Shown here piece after piece: positions 15,102 to 22,186 of a stretch of DNA of 22,197 nt. The notes beneath the pieces are model-generated. The model was not told the DNA's origin. It searched no databases and was given only the letters and a program-made list of their open reading frames with translations. The DNA is taken from the NCBI GenBank assembly GCA_963925495.1, contig CAWUST010000057.1:1-22197 (forward strand), given 5' to 3'. Source of the DNA: UBA2108 sp963925495 (lineage in GTDB: Bacteria > Bacteroidota > Bacteroidia > Flavobacteriales_G > Salibacteraceae). The position numbers and the translations under genes are program-made. The first letter of the stretch is position 1, and the number at the start of each line of letters is the position of its first letter.

Positions 15102-15123
15102 TGTCAAACTGAGCTTATCGAAG
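15102..15123. repeat. REP-like sequence next to the groEL stop
   Basis: TGTCAAACTGAGCTTATCGA followed by AG closely resembles a dispersed repeat I recall from many Bacteroidota genomes, with a core like TGAGCTTGTCGAAG, which usually lies between genes. It contains a small inverted repeat, AGCTT-ATCG-AAGCT, reaching to 15125. Only one copy is in this window, so its repeat nature rests on memory. It sits between the groEL stop and the terminator. Confidence 0.45.
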
Positions 15124-15124
15124 C

Positions 15125-16768
15125 TTACATCATACCTGGCATACCACCACCCATGCCACCTGGCATAGGAGGCATTCCAGCGCCACCTTCTTCTTTTTCT
15201 TCAGAAAGAACACACTCAGTAGTTAAGAACATGCCTGCAATTGAAGCAGCATGCTCTAAAGCAACACGTGTCACCTTAGTAGGATCAATTACTCCAGCGG
15301 CAAAAAGATTTTCATAAACCATGGTTCTTGCATTGTAACCATAATCGCCTTTTCCTTCTCTTACTTTTTGAACCACAACAGCTCCTTCACCACCAGCATT
15401 TTTTACAATTTGTCTTAATGGTTCTTCAATAGCCCTTTTGACAATTTCAACACCTGTGGCTTCATCAACTTGAGTTAACTTAAGTTTTTCTAAAGCATCA
15501 ATAGCACGAATTAAAGCAACTCCACCACCTGGTACAATTCCTTCTTCTACTGCAGCACGTGTAGCAGCTAAAGCATCGTCAACTCTATCTTTCTTTTCTT
15601 TCATTTCAACTTCAGTAGCAGCACCAATATAAAGTACGGCAACACCACCAGCTAGTTTCGCCAATCTCTCTTGAAGTTTTTCTCGATCGTAATCAGAAGT
15701 AGTAGATTCGATTTGAGCTTTAATTTGATTAACTCTTCCAGCAATAGCTTCTTTTTCACCAGCACCATTAACAATTATGGTGTTGTCTTTGTCAATCTCT
15801 ATTTTCTCACAAGTTCCTAAATCTTCTAATGTAGCATCTTCCAATTTTCTCCCTTGCTCTTCAGAAATTACTGAACCACCAGTAAGAACAGCAATATCTT
15901 CTAGCATTGCTTTTCTTCTGTCTCCAAATCCTGGAGCTTTTACAGCAGCAATTTTCAAAGAACCACGAAGTTTGTTTACTACCAAAGTGGCTAATGCTTC
16001 TCCGTCTATGTCCTCAGCAATAATGCAAAGTCCTTTTCCTGTTTGAGCCGTTTGTTCCAATACTGGAAGAAGATCTTTCATTGTAGAAATCTTCTTGTCA
16101 TATATAAGAATGTATGGGTTCTCTAGATCAGTAAGCATTTTCTCCGTGTTCGTTACGAAATAAGGAGAAAGGTAACCACGGTCAAATTGCATTCCTTCAA
16201 CTACATCAACAGTAGTATCAGTTCCTTTTGCTTCTTCAACGGTTATAACACCTTCTTTTTTTACTTTCCCCATTGCTTCAGCAATCAATGAACCGATTAC
16301 TTCATCGTTGTTTGCTGAAATAGAAGCAACTTGTTTGATTTTGTCGTTATCGTCACCTACACCTTGAGACTGTGCATTTAAGCTTTCAATTACAACTTTA
16401 ACTGCTTTGTCAATACCTCGTTTCAAATCCATTGGATTTGCACCAGAAGCTACATTTCTTAATCCTGTGTGAATAATTGCTTGAGCAAGAATAGTAGCTG
16501 TCGTTGTTCCATCTCCTGCTATATCAGCAGTTTTAGAAGCAACTTCTTTTACCATTTGAGCTCCCATATTTTCAATAGGGTCACTTAATTCAATTTCTTT
16601 TGCAACTGAAACGCCATCTTTAGTGATACTTGGTGCACCAAAACTTTTATCTATAACTACATTTCTACCTTTTGGTCCTAATGTAACTTTTACTGCATCA
16701 GCCAAAGCGTCTACACCTCTTTTAAGTGCATCTCTTCCTTCAACGTCAAATGTTATTTTTTTAGCCAT
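15125..16768 (-). CDS. groEL: Chaperonin GroEL (60 kDa)
   Basis: GroEL forms the double-ring cytosolic chamber in which non-native proteins fold, driven by ATP and capped by GroES. The 547-residue protein has full family length. Visible motifs include VKVTLGPKGRNVVIDKS (27-43), the ATP-site segment AGDGTTTATILAQ (near 84-96), the signature AAVEEGIVPGGGVALIRA, and the flexible Gly-Met-rich tail GGMGGGMPGMM. It follows groES by 30 bases and shares its promoter. Transcription ends at the strong hairpin at 15038-15004. Confidence 0.98.
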   Translation of the reverse strand: MAKKITFDVEGRDALKRGVDALADAVKVTLGPKGRNVVIDKSFGAPSITKDGVSVAKEIELSDPIENMGAQMVKEVASKTADIAGDGTTTATILAQAIIHTGLRNVASGANPMDLKRGIDKAVKVVIESLNAQSQGVGDDNDKIKQVASISANNDEVIGSLIAEAMGKVKKEGVITVEEAKGTDTTVDVVEGMQFDRGYLSPYFVTNTEKMLTDLENPYILIYDKKISTMKDLLPVLEQTAQTGKGLCIIAEDIDGEALATLVVNKLRGSLKIAAVKAPGFGDRRKAMLEDIAVLTGGSVISEEQGRKLEDATLEDLGTCEKIEIDKDNTIIVNGAGEKEAIAGRVNQIKAQIESTTSDYDREKLQERLAKLAGGVAVLYIGAATEVEMKEKKDRVDDALAATRAAVEEGIVPGGGVALIRAIDALEKLKLTQVDEATGVEIVKRAIEEPLRQIVKNAGGEGAVVVQKVREGKGDYGYNARTMVYENLFAAGVIDPTKVTRVALEHAASIAGMFLTTECVLSEEKEEGGAGMPPMPGGMGGGMPGMM

Positions 16769-16798
16769 TTTCTTATGAATGTTTTTTAATTTTTATAA

Positions 16799-17074
16799 TT
16801 AAACAATTGCAAAAATGTCCGATTCTCTCATCATAAGATAATCTGACCCTTCAATTGAAATTTCTGTTCCTGAGTATTTGCCGTACAAAACTGTATCGCC
16901 AACTTTTACCGTCATAGGCTCATCTGGTTTACCGATTCCAACGGCTACAACTTTTCCTTTTTGTGGTTTTTCTTTTGCCGTATCTGGAATTATTATTCCG
17001 CCAGCTGTTTTTTCTTCTGCAGGTGCCGCCTCTATTACAACTCGATCCGCTAAAGGTTTAATATTTATTCCCAT
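16799..17074 (-). CDS. groES: Co-chaperonin GroES (10 kDa)
   Basis: GroES is the heptameric lid of the GroEL chamber. The 91-residue product has the normal N-terminus IKPLADRVVIEAA, the mobile loop EEKTAGGIIIPDTAKEKPQKG (about 20-40), and the roof-loop and C-terminal strands VGDTVLYGKYSGTEI and DYLMMRESDIFAIV. It is the first gene of groES-groEL. The upstream 184 bases contain no CIRCE element (TTAGCACTC-N9-GAGTGCTAA), so HrcA control is unlikely from sequence. An inverted repeat at 17120-17135 is a possible alternative control site. Confidence 0.97.
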   Translation of the reverse strand: MGINIKPLADRVVIEAAPAEEKTAGGIIIPDTAKEKPQKGKVVAVGIGKPDEPMTVKVGDTVLYGKYSGTEISIEGSDYLMMRESDIFAIV

Positions 17075-17119
17075 TTGTATAATTATTTTAGTTTTTTCCG
17101 CAAAGCGAAAATGAATTTT

Positions 17120-17135
17120 AGTAATCTAAATTACT
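17120..17135. promoter_or_regulatory. Inverted repeat in the groES upstream region
   Basis: AGTAAT-CTAA-ATTACT is a 6-base perfect inverted repeat, 46-61 bases upstream of the groES ATG. It sits where a promoter or operator would be expected, but I see no clean -33/-7 pair, so its role is open. Confidence 0.25.
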
Positions 17136-17200
17136 CTTTATCATTTTATATGCCATTGGTCAATAGGACTAATGCATTGCCAGTATTGCCGTTTTTGGAC

Positions 17201-17236
17201 AAAAAAATGTCAGCATGTGTGACATACTGACATTTT
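17201..17236 (-). terminator. Intrinsic terminator after secG
   Basis: On the minus strand AAAATGTCAG (17236-17227) pairs perfectly with CTGACATTTT (17213-17204) and is followed by more T residues (17203-17201). The loop can fold further (ATGT with ACAT around a 3-base loop). It lies 22 bases after the secG stop and separates the miaB-secG operon from groES. Confidence 0.8.
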
Positions 17237-17258
17237 AAATTATGTTTTTCTTTTTCTC

Positions 17259-17582
17259 TTATTGTGCTGGAGGAGGAGTATTAGTTGGAGGAGGAAGAAT
17301 AGTTTCGTTTTCGATATAATCTTCGATAGCCGATTTTCTTTCTACATCTTCAACTGAGGATTTATCGCCAAATGCAGCAGCGCTCAAACAAAGTACCAAT
17401 AAACCAATTGCTAATCCCCAAGTAGCTTTTTCTAAAAACTCGGTAGTTCTTTTTACTCCAATAACTTGTGTAGTTGAAGAAAAACCACTTGCAAGTCCAC
17501 CACCTTTAGATTCTTGAACTAAAACCACTATGGTTAATAAAATACAAACGATAAATATCAATATAAAAATTCCTGTAAGCAT
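17259..17582 (-). CDS. secG: Protein translocase subunit SecG
   Basis: SecG is the small membrane subunit of the SecYEG channel. I start at the ATG at 17582 (107 residues); the longer frame from 17624 would add 14 polar residues and overlap the upstream gene. Two transmembrane segments (about 3-22 and 53-71) flank the conserved cytosolic stretch VQESKGGGLASGF and the TTEFLEKATW segment, as in Bacteroidota SecG. After the second helix comes an acidic tail ending in a proline-rich TNTPPPAQ. It follows the TPR-tailed gene by 4 bases and ends the operon before the hairpin at 17236-17201. Confidence 0.93.
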   Translation of the reverse strand: MLTGIFILIFIVCILLTIVVLVQESKGGGLASGFSSTTQVIGVKRTTEFLEKATWGLAIGLLVLCLSAAAFGDKSSVEDVERKSAIEDYIENETILPPPTNTPPPAQ

Positions 17583-17586
17583 ATCT

Positions 17587-18561
17587 TTATTGTTTAATGT
17601 TAAGCTCTTTTTTAAGGCGCGCAAAGTAATCGCTTTTTTCCGGAAATTTCAAACTTAATTTATCATAAGCCTTTCGCGCTTTAGCAAAATTCCCTTGTTG
17701 TGCGTAAATCTTTGCTAATGTTTCAGTTACGAGGTCCTCATTTTCCATTAGACTCAATTTAGCCATGTTTTCTGGAGAGAAAAACTCGTGTTTGGGACGG
17801 TTAATTTCAATTAAAGTTTGCTTTTCAGGTGCAGATGTTATTTTTTCAGGCACTTTTCTGATAAAACTGCTAATAAGTTCTTTGGTGTTTTTTTGCCGAG
17901 TTTTCTTTTCTAATTCCCCTTCCTCATTAGCTTTTAGCCAATCCAATAACCCGAATTTTCCAAAATCATCTTTACTGATTTCTACTTTATTAGATTCAAT
18001 ATTTTCTTCCGAAGTACTTTCAGGTTCTTCTAGAATCAAACTTTCAGCGTCTAAAATAATGGAAGAGGATATAGCATGTTGCATTATTTCACGCTCCAGC
18101 TGCTTGCGAGCAAGCTCATCTTTCGATGGAACTACTATTTTTTTATTAGAATACTTTTCAAGTGGGGATGGAGTTTTTTTGTACTCTACTGTTTCTTCAA
18201 TTTCTTCTTTAACAGCTATTATTTGATTTTTTGTTGTCTCTTGATCAGTTTCACTATTTAACGGAGACTCATTGATTAAAGCTCGTTCAGACTCCAGTTC
18301 CAATTCAACTTTTTTTATTTTTTTTGCAATTTCAGGTTGAATTATGAAGTGATAAAGTTTTTTACGATCGGGAGCGAAAACAGCCGATTTTTTTAATTGA
18401 ATTTGATAGTCTGGATCGTTATTTAATTGAAGTAATTTAGCTCTTAAGCTTTGGAAAATAGATACTTGTGGGTACTGTGAGATATACTTATCCAACTCTT
18501 CCCTCGATTGCAATAACAGGTTCTCGTCAGAGATCATATTTAGTATTTTCTTGGTGTACAT
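17587..18561 (-). CDS. Uncharacterised Bacteroidota protein with C-terminal TPR-like segment
   Basis: I recognise this 324-residue protein only as a conserved Bacteroidota gene found between lptE and secG; no function is assigned. The N-terminal 100 residues are helical and rich in L, Q and K (LDKYISQYPQVSIFQSLRAK). The middle (about 100-210) is charged, low in complexity and probably disordered. The C-terminal 70 residues are the most family-like: EFFSPENMAKLSLMENEDLV, then ETLAKIYAQQGNFAKARKAY and LSLKFPEKSDYFA, which looks like one or two tetratricopeptide repeats. No signal peptide or membrane helix is visible, so it is probably cytosolic. It starts at ATG, 54 bases after lptE, and is followed 4 bases later by secG. 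Confidence 0.75.
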   Translation of the reverse strand: MYTKKILNMISDENLLLQSREELDKYISQYPQVSIFQSLRAKLLQLNNDPDYQIQLKKSAVFAPDRKKLYHFIIQPEIAKKIKKVELELESERALINESPLNSETDQETTKNQIIAVKEEIEETVEYKKTPSPLEKYSNKKIVVPSKDELARKQLEREIMQHAISSSIILDAESLILEEPESTSEENIESNKVEISKDDFGKFGLLDWLKANEEGELEKKTRQKNTKELISSFIRKVPEKITSAPEKQTLIEINRPKHEFFSPENMAKLSLMENEDLVTETLAKIYAQQGNFAKARKAYDKLSLKFPEKSDYFARLKKELNIKQ

Positions 18562-18615
18562 TTTAAAGAGTCAAGTTTTAGCGATTTTATTCAGATAAAC
18601 ATTTTCCAGCATACG

Positions 18616-19128
18616 CTACCAATTACTCACGGCTTTATTAAAAATTTCCTGAGTCAACAATTCATTTATTTCTTTTACCAAATCGTTCTCAACTTCATTT
18701 AAAGGTCGATTACTGTCATAATCGGAATACTTTGTAAAACTAGATTCAAAGCTTTTAGTGTCATCCGTCTTATTAACATATTTAACTTGTACTGTAATTG
18801 TTAACCTGTTTTGAGCAGCAACTTCATTTGACTGAATCCCTACTGGTGCCGTGGTGTAGTTTATAATTTTTCCTGTAAACTGTAAATCACCGTCCGTCTT
18901 AACTAGATCGAGTTTCGTTTGAACTAGAAATATATTTCTTAGTTCTTCAGTAAATTCTTGCGATAAGGTTGGTTGGGCTAATGGGGCGTAATTTGGAAAA
19001 ACCACAATAGAAACAGTTTTGACTTTTGTATAATCTATGGAAGCATCATTAAAACCATAACTCATTTTACAAGATTGAAAAATGAAATAGGGACTCAATA
19101 TCAGTAAATAAAGAATTAATTTTCTCAT
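18616..19128 (-). CDS. lptE: LPS-assembly lipoprotein LptE (Bacteroidota type)
   Basis: LptE is the outer-membrane lipoprotein that plugs and supports the LptD channel delivering lipopolysaccharide to the cell surface. The 170-residue protein has a short signal peptide with a lipobox-like FQSC, so Cys20 would be lipidated. The body has the Bacteroidota LptE pattern: VKTVSIVVFPNYAPLAQPTL, LSQEFTEELRNIF, DLQFTGKIINY and NRLTITVQVKYVN. Family members are weakly conserved, so the call rests on these segments, the lipobox and the gene order. Its ATG overlaps the stop of the upstream sigma-54-type regulator (ATGA), indicating translational coupling. Confidence 0.82.
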   Translation of the reverse strand: MRKLILYLLILSPYFIFQSCKMSYGFNDASIDYTKVKTVSIVVFPNYAPLAQPTLSQEFTEELRNIFLVQTKLDLVKTDGDLQFTGKIINYTTAPVGIQSNEVAAQNRLTITVQVKYVNKTDDTKSFESSFTKYSDYDSNRPLNEVENDLVKEINELLTQEIFNKAVSNW

Positions 19129-20375
19129 TTCAAATCGTATTCTTTTATTTTTCTATAAAGAGTTCTCTCACTAATTCCTAATTCACCTGCGGCTTGTTTT
19201 CGCCTGCCTTTGTATTTGGTTAGAGCCTTTGAAATTAGTTCTTTTTCTTTTTCCTCAATACTTAAGCTCTCCTCAACTTCCACGTGCAAATTATAGCTTT
19301 CTTCTCGTGGATTTAATATTAGTGCTCTTTCCTTAAGTTCACGATTTTCATTTACTTGAATGGGCAGAGACTCGTTTTTTTCTTCTTTAACATCACTATA
19401 AATTCTATTCAGAATTTGCACGTTTTCCTCATTCTTAACACTTATCCCTTCATTTTTTATTCCTTCGATAACCAGCTTTTTAAGGTCGGTAATGTCCTTC
19501 CTCATTTCAAAAAGGACTTTATATAATAATTCACGGTCGCTAACGGTATCTTCACTTTTGTGCTTGTCGTAAAGGGCTGGTAAATTCGATTTCTGAAAAT
19601 TGGGTAAATATCCTACAATTATTTCGGCTGTAATTAAGCGTTCTTGCTCAATTACACTTATCTGTTCTGTTACATTCTTTAGTTGTCGAATGTTTCCTGG
19701 CCATTGGTATTTTCTTAAACCAAGCTGAGCATCTTCATATAGTCTTACAGTAGGCATTCTATATTTTTCGGCAAAGTCAGAAGCAAACTTTCTAAAAAGT
19801 AAATGTATGTCTTGTGGCCTATCTCTCAGTGGTGGAAGTTGAATGGGAACAGTACTTAAACGATAGAACAAATCTTCTCTAAACTTCCCTTTTTCAATCG
19901 CTTTTTGAATATTTACATTCGTTGCCGCCACAATTCTTACATCGGTTTTTTGTACTTTACTTGACCCTACTTTAATAAATTCTCCAGTTTCTAAAACACG
20001 AAGTAACCGCACTTGAGTTTGAACTGGAAGTTCTGCAACTTCATCTAAAAAAATAGTTCCGCCATCAGCCACTTCAAAATAGCCGGAACGTGTATTGTGG
20101 GCTCCTGTAAACGAACCTTTTTCGTGTCCAAAAAGCTCAGAATCGATTGTTCCTTCAGGTATTGCACCACAATTTACCGCAATATATTTAGCATGTTTAC
20201 GAGCACTTAATTGATGAATTATTTTCGGAAAACTCTCCTTTCCAGTCCCAGATTCACCAGTTATTAAAACCGAAAGCTCAGTTGCTGCAACTCGCATAGC
20301 TGTATTCAAAGCATGATCTAGGAGCGGCGAAGTTCCTATTATTTCAAAACGTTGTTTTACTTGTTGAACATTCAT
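19125..20375 (-). CDS. Sigma-54-interacting AAA+ transcriptional regulator without receiver domain
   Basis: Bacterial enhancer-binding proteins of this type hydrolyse ATP to open promoters held by sigma-54 RNA polymerase. In this 416-residue protein the AAA+ domain starts almost at the N-terminus: Walker A GESGTGKE (40-47), the sigma-54 contact loop GSFTGA (87-92; GAFTGA in most), Walker B GGTIFLDE (105-112), arginine-finger region FREDLFYRL (165-173) and sensor II WPGNIRQL (225-232). No receiver, PAS or GAF domain precedes it. A linker of about 110 residues (260-370), partly coiled-coil-like, leads to a Fis-type helix-turn-helix at the end (RRKQAAGELGISERTLYRKI). It sits 4 bases after miaB and overlaps lptE. 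I saw no -24/-12 sigma-54 promoter in the intergenic regions checked. Confidence 0.9.
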   Translation of the reverse strand: MNVQQVKQRFEIIGTSPLLDHALNTAMRVAATELSVLITGESGTGKESFPKIIHQLSARKHAKYIAVNCGAIPEGTIDSELFGHEKGSFTGAHNTRSGYFEVADGGTIFLDEVAELPVQTQVRLLRVLETGEFIKVGSSKVQKTDVRIVAATNVNIQKAIEKGKFREDLFYRLSTVPIQLPPLRDRPQDIHLLFRKFASDFAEKYRMPTVRLYEDAQLGLRKYQWPGNIRQLKNVTEQISVIEQERLITAEIIVGYLPNFQKSNLPALYDKHKSEDTVSDRELLYKVLFEMRKDITDLKKLVIEGIKNEGISVKNEENVQILNRIYSDVKEEKNESLPIQVNENRELKERALILNPREESYNLHVEVEESLSIEEKEKELISKALTKYKGRRKQAAGELGISERTLYRKIKEYDLK

Positions 20376-20379
20376 AATT

Positions 20380-21867
20380 CTAAGAAATAACTTCTCCTTT
20401 TAAAACAGCCGTGCCATGTTCAGTGATTTTTACTTTTATATATTGGCCCGGCTTATAATTATTGTTTTTAAATATGACTACCGTGTTTTCAGAAAGCCTA
20501 CCCCTCCATTCCTCGGGGTTCTTTCGCGATGGTCCTTCCACCAGAACTTTTTTAGTTTGACCTAAAAATCGTTTGTTTAACTCTTTCTCCTGTTTTTTTT
20601 GCAATGAAATAATTTCAGCTAGTCGTTTGGATTTGATTTCCTCGGGCACATCGTCTTCGTATTTTCTTTCGGCCAGTGTTTTTGGCCTTTCAGAATACTT
20701 GTACATAAACGAAAAGTCAAACTTCACTTCACGAACTAACGACATTGTTTTTTCGTGGTCTTCATCTGTTTCCCCACAAAAACCTGAAATTATATCTGTG
20801 CTAACAGAACTTTGAGGAATTATTCTTCGAATAGCTGCTATTCTGTCCAAGTACCATTCTCTGGTATATCCTCTATTCATTTTTTTTAAAATATCCGAAC
20901 TTCCAGATTGAACAGGCAAATGAACATAGTTGCAAATGTTTTCGTATTTTGCTATCATATGCAAAACATCGTCTGTCATGTCTCTTGGGTGAGATGTAGA
21001 AAATCGAATACGCAAGTCGGGATTCACTAAAGAAACTTTTTCCATCAGCTGTGCAAAGCTTACAGTTTCTTGAGTATCATCTTTTATTTCACCTTTTTTT
21101 GTGATATTCCATCGGTAAGAATCCACATTTTGTCCTAACAAAGTAACCTCTCTAAATCCTTTATCAAATAATTCTTGAGCTTCCCTAACAATGGTTTCTG
21201 GATTTCTGCTTCTCTCTCTTCCTCGTGTAAATGGAACAACACAAAAGGAGCACATATTATCACAACCTCTCATGATTGAAATAAAGGATGAGACTCCATT
21301 TTCACCAAGTTTTACCGGGCTTATGTCTGCATAGGTTTCTTCACGACTCAGCAACACATTTACTGCTTTTTGTCCGCCTTCAACGTTAGTAATGAGGTTA
21401 GGTAAGTCACGATATGAATCTGGTCCAGCAACAATATCTACTAGTTTTTCTTCTTCTAATAACTGATCCTTGAGCCGTTCTGCCATGCATCCTAAAATGC
21501 CAACAATCATATTTTTATTGTGGCTTTTTTTTAATCCCCTGTAAAAATTCAGTCTATTTCTTACAGTTTGCTCGGCTTTATCCCGAATAGAACAGGTGTT
21601 TATCAATATAAGGTCAGCGCCTTCGGGTTGTTTAACTGTTTCGTAGCCTTCTTTTGTTAATATGGAAGCAACAATTTCGCTATCCGAAAAATTCATGGCA
21701 CAACCATAACTTTCTAAATATACCTTCTTATTATTGGTATTTTTTGGCTTAACTGATTGATAATCAAGTACTTCACCATTATATTGGTCGGGGTTATTAT
21801 GGGGAGAACTCTGGGGAGAATTCTCCTTTTCTAAAATTCCAGTTGTATTTAAATCGTTATTATTCAA
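20380..21867 (-). CDS. miaB: tRNA-2-methylthio-N6-dimethylallyladenosine synthase
   Basis: MiaB is a radical-SAM methylthiotransferase that adds a methylthio group to i6A37 in tRNAs reading UNN codons, using two [4Fe-4S] clusters. The N-terminal UPF0004 domain holds C56 (ESYGCAMNF), C92 (INTCSIRDKAEQ) and C127 (GILGCMAER). The radical-SAM triad is C202, C206 and C209 in MRGCDNMCSFCVVPFTRGRE. A TRAM domain (about 430-495) closes the protein. The frame contains no ATG or GTG before the conserved core, so TTG at 21867 is the only usual start codon (495 residues). The roughly 47 residues before KKVYLESYGC are longer than usual and rich in N, S and P, and they are encoded by the repeat-bearing DNA described separately. 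First gene of the miaB-secG operon. Confidence 0.93.
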   Translation of the reverse strand: MNNNDLNTTGILEKENSPQSSPHNNPDQYNGEVLDYQSVKPKNTNNKKVYLESYGCAMNFSDSEIVASILTKEGYETVKQPEGADLILINTCSIRDKAEQTVRNRLNFYRGLKKSHNKNMIVGILGCMAERLKDQLLEEEKLVDIVAGPDSYRDLPNLITNVEGGQKAVNVLLSREETYADISPVKLGENGVSSFISIMRGCDNMCSFCVVPFTRGRERSRNPETIVREAQELFDKGFREVTLLGQNVDSYRWNITKKGEIKDDTQETVSFAQLMEKVSLVNPDLRIRFSTSHPRDMTDDVLHMIAKYENICNYVHLPVQSGSSDILKKMNRGYTREWYLDRIAAIRRIIPQSSVSTDIISGFCGETDEDHEKTMSLVREVKFDFSFMYKYSERPKTLAERKYEDDVPEEIKSKRLAEIISLQKKQEKELNKRFLGQTKKVLVEGPSRKNPEEWRGRLSENTVVIFKNNNYKPGQYIKVKITEHGTAVLKGEVIS

Positions 21868-21956
21868 TTTGTTATCATTTTTATCACTATTGGATGGGGA
21901 GAATACGGAGATTCTGTTTTCTTCCTAAAACTAATTATCCCCAAGTTTGGGGAGAA
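21801..21956. repeat. Four copies of GGGGAGAA around the miaB 5' end
   Basis: Exact copies on the + strand start at 21801, 21813, 21896 and 21949. The second is part of a 12-base palindrome GGAGAATTCTCC (21815-21826) and the fourth is one arm of CCCCAA-GT-TTGGGG (21939-21952). Two copies lie within the N-terminal coding region of miaB and two in its leader. An 8-base word four times in 156 bases of AT-rich DNA is not expected by chance. Confidence 0.55.
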
Positions 21957-21978
21957 CCTCAACCAATACAATTCTGTG

Positions 21979-21986
21979 CAAATATA
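21979..21986 (-). promoter_or_regulatory. Bacteroidota -7 box for the miaB operon
   Basis: On the minus strand TATATTTG, followed by C, matches TAnnTTTG. It would give a 5' leader of roughly 100 bases before the TTG start, containing two of the GGGGAGAA copies. No -33 TTTG is seen at the standard distance. Confidence 0.4.
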
Positions 21987-22040
21987 ATTAGGAAATAAGA
22001 TGAGTAAGTCATTTTGTCAGTTGAGGTTATTTATGGACAT

Positions 22041-22069
22041 AAAAAAATAGCCCCTCAATAAAGAAGGGC
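22041..22069 (-). terminator. Minus-strand intrinsic terminator upstream of miaB
   Basis: On the minus strand GCCCTTC (22069-22063) pairs with GAGGGGC (22056-22050), including one G-U pair in RNA, with a 6-base loop, followed by TATTTTTTT (to 22041). It would end a transcript arriving from the right, before the miaB promoter. Confidence 0.6.
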
Positions 22070-22072
22070 GGG

Positions 22073-22091
22073 TATAGGTAACTTACCTATA
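22073..22091. repeat. Perfect 9-base inverted repeat
   Basis: TATAGGTAA-C-TTACCTATA has nine perfect pairs around one central base. Part of it can pair instead with a neighbour: GGTAAC at 22077-22082 with GTTACC at 22099-22104. It lies between the two minus-strand terminators and could be an operator or part of a folded RNA. Confidence 0.45.
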
Positions 22092-22110
22092 TCGACTTGT
22101 TACCCAACAT

Positions 22111-22147
22111 AAAAAAAGCCGAAAGAAAGAAATAATAATTACTTTCG
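22111..22147 (-). terminator. Weaker second minus-strand terminator
   Basis: On the minus strand CGAAAG (22147-22142) pairs with CTTTCG (22125-22120), with a 16-base AT-rich loop, then GC and TTTTTTT (22117-22111). The stem is short and the loop long, so it is less certain than the hairpin downstream of it. Confidence 0.4.
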
Positions 22148-22166
22148 TATCTTGTTACATCCAAAC

Positions 22167-22186
22167 ATTTAAAATCATTTAAAATC
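22167..22186. repeat. Tandem 10-base repeat at the right edge
   Basis: ATTTAAAATC occurs twice in direct tandem and continues imperfectly as ATTAAAAAAT to the window end. The 10-base period would put the A-tracts on one face of the helix, as in curved promoter DNA. The array may go on beyond the window. Confidence 0.35.

Noticed and set aside
17583..17624. Upstream start for secG
   Set aside because: It would overlap the preceding gene and add polar residues before the first membrane helix; the ATG at 17582 gives the normal SecG length.
17765..18226. 153-codon open frame on the + strand
   Set aside because: It is antisense to the low-complexity middle of the TPR-tailed gene; its serine- and phenylalanine-rich translation mirrors the acidic, glutamate-rich coding strand.
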